Shown here piece after piece: positions 26,713 to 35,695 of a stretch of 46,796 nucleotides of DNA. Position 1 is the first letter of the stretch, and every line of letters begins with the position of its first letter. Source of the DNA: Paludibacterium sp. (GTDB lineage: Bacteria > Pseudomonadota > Gammaproteobacteria > Burkholderiales > Chromobacteriaceae). The stretch is taken from assembly GCF_019232825.1 (NCBI RefSeq), contig NZ_JAFAND010000147.1, positions 1 through 46,796 on the forward strand, in the 5' to 3' direction. The notes under the pieces are model-generated. The model had not been told where the DNA came from. It did not search any database and was given only the letters and a program-made list of their open reading frames with translations. The position numbers were made by a program, and so were the translations under genes.

Positions 26713-26763
26713 GAAGCCTGCCGGCTTCCCACGGACAATGTACCCCAAAGCCAATACATTGTC
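26713..26763 (-). repeat. Two further hairpins in the 3' region of the oxidoreductase gene
   Basis: GAAGCC-TGCC-GGCTTC (26713-26728) and a longer inverted repeat GACAATGTA (26734-26742) / TACATTGTC (26755-26763) with a 12-nt loop lie between the oxidoreductase stop (26779) and its terminator. Together with the terminator they make three successive hairpins in a 120-nt trailer, which may protect or regulate the mRNA. Confidence 0.55.
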
Positions 26764-26778
26764 ATCAATTCCATCACA

Positions 26779-27756
26779 TTATTCCATTTGAAGCATTATT
26801 TTACCCAAATTGCGATTGCTTTCCATGTAGAGATGCGCCTGGGCCGCGTCGACCAGCGGAAAGACCGAATCAACCGTGACATGCACGAGTCCCGCCGCTT
26901 GCGCCGGCAACACGTGCTCGGCAATGGCCGCCGCCAAACGCGCCTTGACCTCGAGCGGCTGCGTCCGCAGCGTCGAGCCGCGCAGCGTCAGCCGCTTCAT
27001 CAACACCTGAGCCAGATTGAGCGCCGACTGCGCGCCGCCCATGACGCCGATGAATATCAGCCGGCCATCCGGATTGAGACAGGCAACGTTTTCAGCCAAG
27101 TACGAGCCGCCCACAGGATCGAGAATCAGATCCACCCCGCCCCACTGCCGGACCATGGGCGAAAAATGATCCAGTTCGCGCCAGTTATAGACCTGTTCGG
27201 CGCCCAAGCGGACGCAGAAGGCCATCTTTTCCGACGACCCGGCGCTGGCGAATACCGATAGCCCCAGTAGCCGCGCCAGTTGAATCGCCGCCGCCCCCAC
27301 GCCGCTCGCGCCGGCGTGAATCAACGCGCGTTCGCCTTCCGCCACCCGTCCGATCTCGACCAGATTGAACCAGGCAGTCATCCAGGCCTCCGGCAGACTG
27401 GCCGCCTCGACCCACGACAGCCGCTCCGGCTTCAGCGTTGCCAGCGCCGAATCGAGCACGACGTATTCGGCATAAGCGCCCCCCGGGACCAAACCGAACA
27501 CCGCATCCCCCACCTTGAACCGGGAAGGGCCGCGCACCTCGGCCACCTCGCCCGCCACTTCCAAGCCCAAAATCGGCGAGGCGCCTGGCGGCGCGGGATA
27601 ATGACCCTCGCGTTGCACGATATCGGCGCGATTGACGCCGGCGGCGCGCACACGAACGAGGAGCTGGCCTTCATGCGGAATAGGATGCTCGACAGTGGCG
27701 AGCCGCAAGGTGTCCACCCCGCCGGGAGCGGATTGGACGATGGCTTTCATAGACAT
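26779..27756 (-). CDS. NAD(P)H:quinone oxidoreductase, PIG3 family
   Basis: 325 aa. Zinc-independent medium-chain reductase that reduces quinones. N-terminal GroES-like domain (GEGQLLVRVRAAGVN-type strand, VNRADIVQREGHYPAPPGAS), NADPH-binding Rossmann motif HAGASGVGAAAIQLARLLG, and a C-terminal DAAQAHLYMESNRNLGKIML typical of the PIG3 (TIGR02824) group. The start is 27756 (MSMKAIV) or 27750 (MKAIV); neither has a strong RBS. Divergent from ccoI with 80 bp between them. Confidence 0.9.
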   Translation of the reverse strand: MSMKAIVQSAPGGVDTLRLATVEHPIPHEGQLLVRVRAAGVNRADIVQREGHYPAPPGASPILGLEVAGEVAEVRGPSRFKVGDAVFGLVPGGAYAEYVVLDSALATLKPERLSWVEAASLPEAWMTAWFNLVEIGRVAEGERALIHAGASGVGAAAIQLARLLGLSVFASAGSSEKMAFCVRLGAEQVYNWRELDHFSPMVRQWGGVDLILDPVGGSYLAENVACLNPDGRLIFIGVMGGAQSALNLAQVLMKRLTLRGSTLRTQPLEVKARLAAAIAEHVLPAQAAGLVHVTVDSVFPLVDAAQAHLYMESNRNLGKIMLQME

Positions 27757-27836
27757 GATGATCTCGTTCACAGCGGACGCACGCCACATGGAGACGGGCC
27801 TGCGTCACGTGTCATATTCCATTACAATAGCACGCC

Positions 27837-30269
27837 ATGACAGAGCAATGCTTTCACTGCGGACTACCGGTTCCGCCCGATACCCACTTCATCATCCGTG
27901 AGGCCGAGCGCGAACACGCAGCCTGTTGCGCCGGTTGCCAAGCGGTAGCGCAGACCATCCTCGACACCGGGCTTGGCGACTACTACCGCCATCGCGAGGC
28001 GTCGGGACAGCCCGCAGAGGCCTTGCCAGTCGAAGTGATGCAGCAAATCGCGCTCTACGACAACGAGGCGCTGCAGCAATCGTTCGTGCGCGCCGAGCCG
28101 GACAACGTGCGCGAGGCGACGCTCATGCTCGAGGGCATCACCTGCGCCGCCTGCGTGTGGCTGGTGGAGCAGCAGCTCTTGCGCCTGCCCGGCGCGCTCT
28201 CGGTCGACATCAACTATACCAGTCATCGCGCCCGCGTCCGCTGGGACAATGCCAAGCTGCATCTGTCGCGGATTCTGGAAGCCGTCGCCCGTGTCGGCTA
28301 CCGCGCCCACCCCTACGACAGCGCGCGCCAGGAAGCCCTGCAACAGAAGGAGCGCAAACAGGCCATCAATCGCCTTTGGGTCGCGGGCCTGTCGATGATG
28401 CAGGTGATGATGTACGCCGTGCCCATTTATGTGGCGAAAAGCGGCGAAATCGAACCACGCTTTCTATGGATACTGCATTGGGCCAGCTTCCTGTTGACGC
28501 TGCCGGTGATGTTGTACTCGGCGCAGCCGTTCTACCGCGGCGCCTGGCGCGATCTGCGCGCGCGGCGCGTCGGCATGGACACGCCGGTGGCCCTCGGCAT
28601 CTTGACCGCCTTCGGCGCCAGCAGTTGGGCCCTGTTGCACCACATCGCCCAGGGCGTCTATTTCGATTCGGTGTCGATGTTCGTCTTTCTGCTGCTCGGC
28701 GGCCGCTACCTCGAAGGCATGGCCCGCCGCAAAGCCGGCGAGGCGTTGGAGAGCCTGGTCAAGCTGATTCCGGCCTTCGCCCATCACCTGGCCGACTGGC
28801 CCGTCACACGACACACCGAGGAAGTGGCGGTCAGCACGCTGCAAACCGGCATGACGCTGCTGGTGCGGCCAGGCGAAACCATCCCGGTGGATGGCGTCGT
28901 TGTCGACGGCATCAGCGCCAGCAACGAGGCGCTGCTGACCGGCGAAAGCCACCCGGTCGACAAACTGGCGGGCAGCGCGGTCATCGCCGGCAGCGTCAAC
29001 TTGACGAGCCCGCTAGTGGTACGCGTGGGCGAAGTCGGCCAAAACACCCGGCTCGCCGCCATCGCGCGCCTGTTGGACCAGGCGCTGGCGCAAAAGCCGC
29101 GTCTGGCGGTGCTGGCCGATCGCTTCGCCAGCCTGTTCGTCGCCGGACTGCTGCTGACCGCGGCGCTGAGTTTCGTGGCCTGGGAATTCATCGACCCAAC
29201 CCGCGCGCTGTGGATCATGGTGGCGGTGCTGGTCATCACCTGCCCCTGCGCGTTGTCGCTGGCCACACCGGCCGCGCTCACCGCCGCCAGCGGACGGCTG
29301 GCGCGCATGGGCGTACTGGTCGCGCGCGGCCATGCGCTGGAAGCGTTGGTGGCGACCAGCGACGTGGTGTTCGACAAAACCGGCACGCTGACCGATGGCA
29401 ATATGCGGCTCTTGGCGATGCAAACGCTGCGTCCCTCGCTCGACGACACGGCGTCGCTGGCGCTGGCGCGCCAACTGGAAGCCGGCAGCGAACACCCGTT
29501 GGCGCGGGCTTTGCTCGCCGACGCCGACGTGCCGCCCCAAGCAGCGGCCGCCTTGCGAAACCATCCGGGACGCGGCGTCGAGGGAACGATTGCCGGCGAA
29601 ACCTGGCGCCTGGGGCAAGCCGAATTCGTCGGTGAACTCGCCGGCGCGGCGCCGCCGCAAGACGCGTGGCAAGACGGCAGCTCCTTGATTTGGCTCGGCG
29701 GCCGGCAAGGCTTCGCGGCGCGTTTCGCCATCGGCGACACGCCGCGCGGCGACGCCCAGGACACCATCGACGCCCTGCGCCGGCAAGGCCTGCGCATTCA
29801 CCTGCTCAGCGGCGACGGCGACGGCGCGGTGAAGCGCCTGGCCCAACTACTCGACATCGCGCACTGGCGGGCCGGCGCGACACCGCAAGACAAGCTGGAT
29901 TACGTGGCGCAGCTGCAAGCCGGCGGCGGCCGGGTCCTGATGATCGGCGACGGCATCAACGACGCCCCGGTGCTGGCGCGCGCCGACGTGTCCATCGCCA
30001 TGGGCGGCGGCACCGACGTCGCCCGCGCCAGCGGCGACATGGTGCTGATCGACGACAGCCTGAGTTTGGTGCCCGAGGCTTGGCTGGTCGCGCGAAAAAC
30101 CCGTCGCATCATTCAACAGAATTTGTGGTGGGCCGCCGCCTATAATCTGGTGGCGCTGCCGCTGGCGGTCAGCGGCCACGTCACGCCGTGGCTCGCCAGT
30201 CTGGGCATGGCCACGAGCTCGCTGCTGGTGGTCTCCAACGCCCTGCGGCTGATCGAAAGGAGAGCCTGA
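27837..30269 (+). CDS. ccoI: Copper-exporting P-type ATPase CcoI/FixI
   Basis: 810 aa. P1B-type ATPase that moves copper for assembly of cbb3 cytochrome oxidase. Order: N-terminal Cys cluster (CFHC, CCAGC; residues 5-34) of the metal-binding domain special to CcoI/FixI, a heavy-metal domain with GITCAAC (Cys103, Cys106), eight membrane helices, the TGES phosphatase loop, the CPC metal site (469-471), the DKTGTLT phosphorylation site (Asp513), the HP motif in SEHPLARALL, and GDGINDAPVLARADVSIAMG. No Shine-Dalgarno is seen before the ATG. The next gene is ccoS, overlapping by one base. The ccoNOP oxidase genes are not in the window. Confidence 0.95.
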   Translation: MTEQCFHCGLPVPPDTHFIIREAEREHAACCAGCQAVAQTILDTGLGDYYRHREASGQPAEALPVEVMQQIALYDNEALQQSFVRAEPDNVREATLMLEGITCAACVWLVEQQLLRLPGALSVDINYTSHRARVRWDNAKLHLSRILEAVARVGYRAHPYDSARQEALQQKERKQAINRLWVAGLSMMQVMMYAVPIYVAKSGEIEPRFLWILHWASFLLTLPVMLYSAQPFYRGAWRDLRARRVGMDTPVALGILTAFGASSWALLHHIAQGVYFDSVSMFVFLLLGGRYLEGMARRKAGEALESLVKLIPAFAHHLADWPVTRHTEEVAVSTLQTGMTLLVRPGETIPVDGVVVDGISASNEALLTGESHPVDKLAGSAVIAGSVNLTSPLVVRVGEVGQNTRLAAIARLLDQALAQKPRLAVLADRFASLFVAGLLLTAALSFVAWEFIDPTRALWIMVAVLVITCPCALSLATPAALTAASGRLARMGVLVARGHALEALVATSDVVFDKTGTLTDGNMRLLAMQTLRPSLDDTASLALARQLEAGSEHPLARALLADADVPPQAAAALRNHPGRGVEGTIAGETWRLGQAEFVGELAGAAPPQDAWQDGSSLIWLGGRQGFAARFAIGDTPRGDAQDTIDALRRQGLRIHLLSGDGDGAVKRLAQLLDIAHWRAGATPQDKLDYVAQLQAGGGRVLMIGDGINDAPVLARADVSIAMGGGTDVARASGDMVLIDDSLSLVPEAWLVARKTRRIIQQNLWWAAAYNLVALPLAVSGHVTPWLASLGMATSSLLVVSNALRLIERRA

Positions 30270-30439
30270 TGGAAAGCCTGTACCTGCTGATTCCCCTGAG
30301 CATCGTGCTCACCTTCGTCATCGGTCTGATCTTCTGGTGGGCAACGCGCAGCGGCCAGTTCGACGATCTGGAAGGGCCGGCGCACCGCATTTTGATGGAC
30401 GACGACCGCGCCGAAACGCGCAAACCCGACGAACACTGA
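30269..30439 (+). CDS. ccoS: cbb3-type oxidase assembly protein CcoS
   Basis: 56 aa. A single membrane helix (LYLLIPLSIVLTFVIGLIFWWA) is followed by SGQFDDLEGPAHRILMDDD, the CcoS hallmark. Needed for insertion of cofactors into cbb3 oxidase. Its ATG shares a base with the ccoI TGA (TGATG), and AAAGGAGA lies just upstream inside ccoI. The frame is open further upstream inside ccoI, but 30269 is the start that fits the family. Confidence 0.95.
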   Translation: MESLYLLIPLSIVLTFVIGLIFWWATRSGQFDDLEGPAHRILMDDDRAETRKPDEH

Positions 30440-30464
30440 CGCCCCGCCCCAGGAGCCCGCCCAC

Positions 30465-31763
30465 GTGCAAACCAGCTTCAATTTCTTCGCCACCCGCCGC
30501 TTTCTACCCCTGTTCGGCACCCAGTTCATGGGCGCCTTCAACGACAACCTGCTGCGCACCGCCGTGGTGGTGCTGATCAGCTACTACGGCCTATCCTTCG
30601 CCGGCCTGCCGGCCGAGCAGCTGGTCAACCTGGCCGCCGGCATCTTCATCTTGCCGTTCTTCCTGTTTTCGGCCACCGCCGGCAAGGTATCGGAGAGTTT
30701 CGACAAGGCGCGCATCGCCCGTCTCGTCAAAATCGCGGAAATCGGCATCATGCTGCTGGCGGGCAGCGGCTTGTACCTGCACTCCGCCGGCCTGTTGCTT
30801 GGCGCCCTGTTTCTCATGGGCACCCATTCGACCTTCTTCGGCCCGCTGAAATACTCGGTGCTGCCGCAATATCTCGCCGGCCAGGAACTGGTCGGCGGCA
30901 ACGGCCTGATCGAGATGGGCACTTTCCTGGCGATTCTGTTCGGCCAGATCATCGGCAGCCTGATGATGCATCACGGCCCGCTCATCGCCTCGCTGATCAT
31001 TCTCGCCACCGCCCTGACCGGCTATGCCTTCAGCCGCGCCATGCCGAGCGCACCGCCGACCGCGACGCACCTCAAGCTGTCGCTCAACGTGGTGGGCGAT
31101 AGCCGCCGGCTGGTGCAAAGCGCCTGGCATATCAATGGCGTGCGGTCGGCCATTTTGGGCATTTCCTGGTTCTGGCTCTTGGGCGCGGTCTACACCACGC
31201 AGCTGCCGACCTTCACCCGGCTGCACCTGGGCGGCAACGCCGACGTGTACACCCTGCTATTGGGGGTCTTTTCGGTCGGGATCGGCGCGGGCTCGGTACT
31301 ATGCGCCAAGCTGTCCCGCGGCCGGCTGGAGCTCGGCCTCGTGTTGGCGGGCAGCCTGGGCATGACGCTAGCGGGCACCGATCTGTCGCTGAGCGCGCTG
31401 CCGCTCCATCACGGCCCGTTGCAGGACATCGTCACCTTCCTACAAGGGGGGCGTCAGTGGCATCACGTGATCGACTTGGCGTTTTTGGGCTTTTTCGGCG
31501 GTTTCTTCACCGTGCCGCTGTATACCTGGCTGCAGACCGCGAGCCCGGAGGCCTTCCGTTCGCAAGCCATCGCCGCCAACAACATCATCAACGGCTTTTA
31601 TATGGTGGCCGCGGCGATCGCCAGCGCGCTGCTGTTGGCTTGGTTCCATAGCATCGCACTGTTGTTTTTGATCGTCTCGCTGGTCAATCTACTGGCACTC
31701 GGCCTGTTGATCCGCGGTGCACCGATCATCTGGGAAACCCGGTTCGCCTGGCTCCAACGCTGA
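30465..31763 (+). CDS. MFS transporter, LplT-like (lysophospholipid flippase type)
   Basis: 432 aa, about 12 membrane helices. The N-terminus [23 protein letters not shown] and the loop [16 protein letters not shown] match the LplT/Aas-associated MFS family that flips lysophospholipids inward for reacylation. The start codon is GTG (30465-30467), with AGGAG 9 nt upstream. No acyltransferase partner is adjacent. It follows ccoS by 25 bp and may be cotranscribed. Its last 75 bp overlap the 3' end of dusC on the other strand. Substrate by family only. Confidence 0.85.
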   Translation: MQTSFNFFATRRFLPLFGTQFMGAFNDNLLRTAVVVLISYYGLSFAGLPAEQLVNLAAGIFILPFFLFSATAGKVSESFDKARIARLVKIAEIGIMLLAGSGLYLHSAGLLLGALFLMGTHSTFFGPLKYSVLPQYLAGQELVGGNGLIEMGTFLAILFGQIIGSLMMHHGPLIASLIILATALTGYAFSRAMPSAPPTATHLKLSLNVVGDSRRLVQSAWHINGVRSAILGISWFWLLGAVYTTQLPTFTRLHLGGNADVYTLLLGVFSVGIGAGSVLCAKLSRGRLELGLVLAGSLGMTLAGTDLSLSALPLHHGPLQDIVTFLQGGRQWHHVIDLAFLGFFGGFFTVPLYTWLQTASPEAFRSQAIAANNIINGFYMVAAAIASALLLAWFHSIALLFLIVSLVNLLALGLLIRGAPIIWETRFAWLQR

Positions 31764-32735
31764 CATCGCGCGCCCCGACCCACGACAGGCCGCCACGAGC
31801 ACCGCTTCCAGCGCCGCGGCATCACGCAGCGGGCGTAAACTTTCGAACAGCGCCGCCGCTTCGGGAAAACCGCGCTTGAGCTGGCCGAGCCACTGCTTGA
31901 GCCGCGCCGCCGGGTAGGTCGACCCCTCGCCGCCCAACGCCCGGCACTGGCGGAAGAAATCCAACAGCCAAGGCAGCATCGACGGCCAGTCCAGCGGCGC
32001 CGGCGCTTCGCCGCGCGCCCGGGCGGCAATACAAGCAGCCAGATCGGGACGCGCGATCAGCCCGCGTCCGATCATCACGTCGTCGCAGCCGCTGACGCGA
32101 CGGATGGCGTCGTAATCCGCCAGCGTCCAGACCTCGCCATTGGCCACCACCGGCACCGCCACCGCCTCGCGAATGCGCGCCACCCAGTCCCAATGCGCCG
32201 GCGGACGATAGCCCTCGAGCTTGGTGCGCGCGTGCACCGTCAACCAGTTGGCGCCGCCGTCGGCCAGCGCTTGCGCGCACTCCAGCGCGCGCGTCTTATC
32301 GTTGAAACCGAGCCGCATCTTGGCGCTGACCGGCAGCGCCGCCGGCACCGCCCGCCGCACCGCGCCAACGATGTCATGGAGCAGCGCCGGCTCATCCAAC
32401 AACGCCGCGCCGCCGCGATGGCGATTGACGCTCTTGGCCGGACAACCGAAATTCAAATCGATCGCCGGCGCGCCATACTCGGCGGCACGCGCGGCATTGT
32501 CGGCGAGACAGGCCGGATCGCTGCCGAGCAGCTGTATGTGCACCGGCGTCCCCGCGCGCGTGCGCGCGCCTTGCGCCAACTCGGGCGCCAGACGCTGCCA
32601 GGTGCGCGCCGGCAGCAGCGCGCTCGTCACGCGCACGAATTCGGTGACGCACCAATCGACACCGCCCAGGCGCGTGATCGCATCGCGCATGACGGCATCC
32701 ACCAGCCCCTCCATCGGGGCCAAAACGACTTTCAT
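31689..32735 (-). CDS. dusC: tRNA-dihydrouridine(16) synthase DusC
   Basis: 348 aa. FMN-dependent TIM-barrel enzyme reducing U16 of tRNA to dihydrouridine. Visible: [16 protein letters not shown] at the N-terminus (DusC type), [20 protein letters not shown] with the catalytic Cys, the MRLGF strand, [18 protein letters not shown], and [15 protein letters not shown]. About 30 residues longer than E. coli DusC; this tail ([15 protein letters not shown] onward) lies over the end of the convergent MFS gene, so the extension may be a read-on after loss of an earlier stop. The start is the ATG at 32733-32735. Confidence 0.93.
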   Translation of the reverse strand: MKVVLAPMEGLVDAVMRDAITRLGGVDWCVTEFVRVTSALLPARTWQRLAPELAQGARTRAGTPVHIQLLGSDPACLADNAARAAEYGAPAIDLNFGCPAKSVNRHRGGAALLDEPALLHDIVGAVRRAVPAALPVSAKMRLGFNDKTRALECAQALADGGANWLTVHARTKLEGYRPPAHWDWVARIREAVAVPVVANGEVWTLADYDAIRRVSGCDDVMIGRGLIARPDLAACIAARARGEAPAPLDWPSMLPWLLDFFRQCRALGGEGSTYPAARLKQWLGQLKRGFPEAAALFESLRPLRDAAALEAVLVAACRGSGRAMSALEPGEPGFPDDRCTADQQAECQ

Positions 32736-32799
32736 GACAAGGACTTCCAAACCATCGGCGGGGGTTGATTGTACGCACATCCGTGAACGCTCGGCGAAA

Positions 32800-32818
32800 A
32801 ATACGCAAACTGCGTATT
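32800..32818. promoter_or_regulatory. Inverted repeat, possible operator, upstream of HD-GYP gene
   Basis: AATACGCA-AAC-TGCGTATT, a perfect 8-bp inverted repeat with a 3-nt spacer, in the dusC/HD-GYP divergent region. It lies 69 bp before the HD-GYP start and touches a possible -35 (TATTCA, 32815-32820) whose -10 (TATACA, 32838-32843) is 17 bp downstream. Symmetry suits a dimeric repressor; no regulator is known. Confidence 0.4.
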
Positions 32819-32886
32819 CACTCTCGACGACATTAGCTATACAGGTAAAAACATCGGCTAAAAATAATCGCGAACGGGAGTGGCCC

Positions 32887-33921
32887 TTGGCGTTTCAATT
32901 ACCGTCCAATCTCTTTACCTCGAATCGACTGACCGAGGAAGCGGAATTCGTCTACCGGCTCAGTGGTAAATTTCGTGCTGCGCTGCTTGCCGGCAGCGAT
33001 GCGCCGCTGCCGACCAACTTGCCCGAACCGGCTACGCCGCCGGTGCAGGCAGCGCAGCAGCTTGCCCGTTGCCTGAGCGGCATCCAGGGCCATTTCGTGC
33101 GCCTGGACGAGTCCAACAAGTTATTGCAGGCCTTGATCGCCCACATCGCGCAGCGCGCGCAACAATCGCCCGACGGCTGCATCGCCGCGGTGCTGCTGGG
33201 CCCCTATACCCAATACACCGCGCAACACGGCATCAACTGCGCATTGTTGGCCGCGCGCATGGCCGACAACCTGGGACTGCCGCAGGACGATAAAACGATA
33301 CTGATCGGCGCCGCGCTGACCATGAACCTGGGGTCGGCAGACGTGCAAAACCAGCTTGCCGAACAGAACGGTCCGCCCACCACGCTGCAGAAGCAAACGC
33401 TCGATATCCACCCGCTGCTTAGTTCGGCCATGCTGCGCGAGGCAGGGATCGACGAGAGCCGCTGGCACGAGGCCGTCATTCTGCATCACGAGCGGCGCGA
33501 TGGCCGCGGCTACCCTTTTGGCGCCAAGGAAGAAGACATTCCGCCGCTGGCGCAGCTACTGCATTTGATCGACATCGTGACCGCCAAATTGATGCCGCGC
33601 ACCTACCGTCCCCGCATCACACCCAAAGCGGCGCTCTCCACGCTGTACGCCGGTGCCGCCGAACCCTTCGAGGCGGCGCACATCACGCAGCTGGTCAAGA
33701 TTCTGGGCATCTACCCGCCCGGCAGCTTCGTCGAGCTGGAAAACGGCGAGCGCGCGCTGGTGATCAAAAACGGCCGCAGCGCCACCGCGCCGTTGGCGGT
33801 ACCGATCCGCGCCCCCAACGAATCGATCGACACCTCGCGCCCGGGGTATCATGTCAAATCCAGCGTGAGCATGCGCATCGAAGCACGCCATCTGCCGCTG
33901 TTTTCCCAATATTGGAGTTGA
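32887..33921 (+). CDS. HD-GYP-like protein lacking the HD dyad
   Basis: 344 aa. The central domain (about residues 105-265) follows HD-GYP c-di-GMP phosphodiesterases: His114 in [18 protein letters not shown], then [13 protein letters not shown] (200-212), then [19 protein letters not shown]. The position of the metal-binding HD dyad reads Met146-Asn147 in [12 protein letters not shown], so catalysis is probably lost and the protein may only bind c-di-GMP or a partner. The start codon is TTG (32887-32889), with CGGGAG 6 nt upstream; the frame is open further upstream over dusC but has no ribosome site there. No membrane helix. Downstream genes are DUF1653 and msrA, 6 and 12 bp apart. Confidence 0.8.
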   Translation: MAFQLPSNLFTSNRLTEEAEFVYRLSGKFRAALLAGSDAPLPTNLPEPATPPVQAAQQLARCLSGIQGHFVRLDESNKLLQALIAHIAQRAQQSPDGCIAAVLLGPYTQYTAQHGINCALLAARMADNLGLPQDDKTILIGAALTMNLGSADVQNQLAEQNGPPTTLQKQTLDIHPLLSSAMLREAGIDESRWHEAVILHHERRDGRGYPFGAKEEDIPPLAQLLHLIDIVTAKLMPRTYRPRITPKAALSTLYAGAAEPFEAAHITQLVKILGIYPPGSFVELENGERALVIKNGRSATAPLAVPIRAPNESIDTSRPGYHVKSSVSMRIEARHLPLFSQYWS

Positions 33922-33927
33922 CCCCGG

Positions 33928-34143
33928 ATGCAACCCGTTCCCGGCATTTACCGCCATTACAAAGGCCAGCTTTACGAAGTGCTCGGCATCGCCCGACACT
34001 CGGAGACCGAGGAGGCTTTAGTCATGTACCGCGCCTTGTACGGCGAATACGGCTTGTGGGCCAGACCGCAGGCCATGTTCAATCAAACCGTGACCAGCAG
34101 CGATGGCGACGTGCCGCGCTTCGCGCTGGTGCGGGCCTTCTAA
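33928..34143 (+). CDS. DUF1653 family protein
   Basis: 71 aa. Matches the small DUF1653 family in full: PGIYRHYKGQLYEVLGIARH, then EEALVMYRALYGEYGLWARP and a final PRFALV segment. A compact SH3-like barrel is expected; function unknown. It starts 6 bp after the HD-GYP-like gene and ends 12 bp before msrA, so the three probably form one transcript. Confidence 0.9.
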   Translation: MQPVPGIYRHYKGQLYEVLGIARHSETEEALVMYRALYGEYGLWARPQAMFNQTVTSSDGDVPRFALVRAF

Positions 34144-34155
34144 AAGGAAAACACG

Positions 34156-34686
34156 ATGGAAACTGCCTTGCTGGCGGGGGGCTGCTTTTGGTGCCTGGAG
34201 GCCATTTTTTCCAGCATCAACGGCGTGCGGCAAGTCGAGAGCGGCTATTGCGGCGGCCAGACCGCCAACCCGGATTATGAGGCTGTTTCGCATGGCGACA
34301 CCGGACACGCGGAAACCGTGCGCATCGCATTCGACTCCGCCGTGGTCTCCTACGCCACCCTGCTCGACGTATTTTTCAGCATCCACGACCCGACCACGCT
34401 CAACCGGCAAGGACACGACATCGGCACGCAATACCGCTCGGCCATTTTCACCATGGACGACAGGCAACACGCCATCGCCACGGAAACGGTGAATGCGCTT
34501 ATCAAGGCACGCCGTTTCGACCGGCCGATCGTGACCGAAATCACGCCCGCCGGAACATTTTATTCTGCAGAAAACTATCATCAGCGATATTATTGGCAGA
34601 ACCGCCAGGTTCCCTATTGCCAGGTCGTCATCGCGCCGAAGATTGCCGCCTTTCGCCGGCAGCACCCGTCCCTGTTTGACGATTAG
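34156..34686 (+). CDS. msrA: Peptide methionine-S-sulfoxide reductase MsrA
   Basis: 176 aa. Repairs oxidised methionine (S-sulfoxide) in proteins. N-terminal GGCFWCLEA with catalytic Cys10, GYCGGQTANPDYEAVSHGDTGHAE, and STIHDPTT-type segment FSIHDPTTLNRQGHDIGTQYRSAIF. It ends with AFRRQHPSLFDD, so only a further Cys in VPYC is available as resolving residue. AAAAGGA precedes the ATG. Cytoplasmic, as there is no signal peptide. Confidence 0.96.
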   Translation: METALLAGGCFWCLEAIFSSINGVRQVESGYCGGQTANPDYEAVSHGDTGHAETVRIAFDSAVVSYATLLDVFFSIHDPTTLNRQGHDIGTQYRSAIFTMDDRQHAIATETVNALIKARRFDRPIVTEITPAGTFYSAENYHQRYYWQNRQVPYCQVVIAPKIAAFRRQHPSLFDD

Positions 34687-34731
34687 GGTTCGTCTGGCCC
34701 GGGCGTTCGCGCCGTTGTCTAATCGGACAGT

Positions 34732-35694
34732 ATGAAAAAATTATTCACCCGCAAGCTATTGTTTTTGCTGACTCTGTTACTGGCGACCGTGTTGGCGGGC
34801 ACGCTCGGCTACATGCTGATCGAAGGCTGGTCGCTGCTCGATAGCCTGTTCATGACGGTCATCACCGTATCGACCATCGGCTATGGCGAAGTCCACCCGC
34901 TCGATACCGGCGGCCGCGTCTTCACCATCATCCTGATCATTTTGGGCGTCGGCGCGGTCGGTTACGGCATCTCCTCCCTGACCCTGATGCTGTTCCAGGG
35001 CGATCTACCCCTCTATCTCAAGCGCAAAAAAATGGAAAAGGTCATTGCCCGCTTCTCGGATCACGTCATCCTGTGCGGCTTAAGCCGCACAGGGCTTTAT
35101 ACGCTGGATGAAATGACGCGCAGCGGCCATCGGGTGGTGGTCATCGAACGCGACATCGCCATCGCCACGCAGATGGAGGAGCGCGATATCCCCTACATCG
35201 TCGGTGACGCCACACAGGACGCCAATCTGCTGGCCGCCGGCGTCGCCCAAGCTCAGGCCATCATCACCTGCTTGACCTCCGACGCGGAGAACGCCTTCGT
35301 CGTCGTCACCGCCAAGAGCCTCAACACCGCCATCACCGCCATTTCCAAGGCCGAGAACGAGAGCACGCGCAAAAAGCTCCTAGCGGTCGGCGCCGACAAA
35401 GTGGTGGTGCCGTCGATGCTGGGCGGGCTGAGCATGGCCAACAGCGTCTTGCGGCCCGAGAGCCAGCGTTTCTTCGAGACGCTGCACGAACGTTATCCGG
35501 ATACGTTCAAAGCCGAGATCATCACCGCCGAGCCGCGCTGGGCGGGCCAGACGCTGCAACATTTCCAAGCCGAGCAGGACGGCCGGCTGCTGGTGGTGGC
35601 GCTCGAGCACCCGGGCGAGGAAGTGCAATTCAGCCCCAGCCCGGACACGTCGCTGAAAGCCGGCACCGCCATCATGTTGATCCGCAATCGTTGA
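34732..35694 (+). CDS. Kch-like potassium channel with RCK domain
   Basis: 320 aa. Two membrane helices (about residues 8-30 and 63-85) flank a pore helix and selectivity filter TIGYG (48-52) in VSTIGYGEVHPLDTGG. The cytoplasmic part is a TrkA-N/RCK domain starting VILCGLSRTGLYTLDEM, where the usual GxGxxG reads GLSRTG, and ending in a TrkA-C-like module (LKAGTAIMLI). Expected to be a tetrameric K+ channel gated by a ligand at the RCK ring. The histidine kinase gene starts 1 bp after its stop, linking the two. Confidence 0.9.
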   Translation: MKKLFTRKLLFLLTLLLATVLAGTLGYMLIEGWSLLDSLFMTVITVSTIGYGEVHPLDTGGRVFTIILIILGVGAVGYGISSLTLMLFQGDLPLYLKRKKMEKVIARFSDHVILCGLSRTGLYTLDEMTRSGHRVVVIERDIAIATQMEERDIPYIVGDATQDANLLAAGVAQAQAIITCLTSDAENAFVVVTAKSLNTAITAISKAENESTRKKLLAVGADKVVVPSMLGGLSMANSVLRPESQRFFETLHERYPDTFKAEIITAEPRWAGQTLQHFQAEQDGRLLVVALEHPGEEVQFSPSPDTSLKAGTAIMLIRNR

Positions 35695-35695
35695 T

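Noticed and set aside
32221-32886. Long in-frame extension upstream of the HD-GYP gene
   Set aside because: It is antisense to dusC and shows no domain; a TTG with a good ribosome site begins the recognisable protein.
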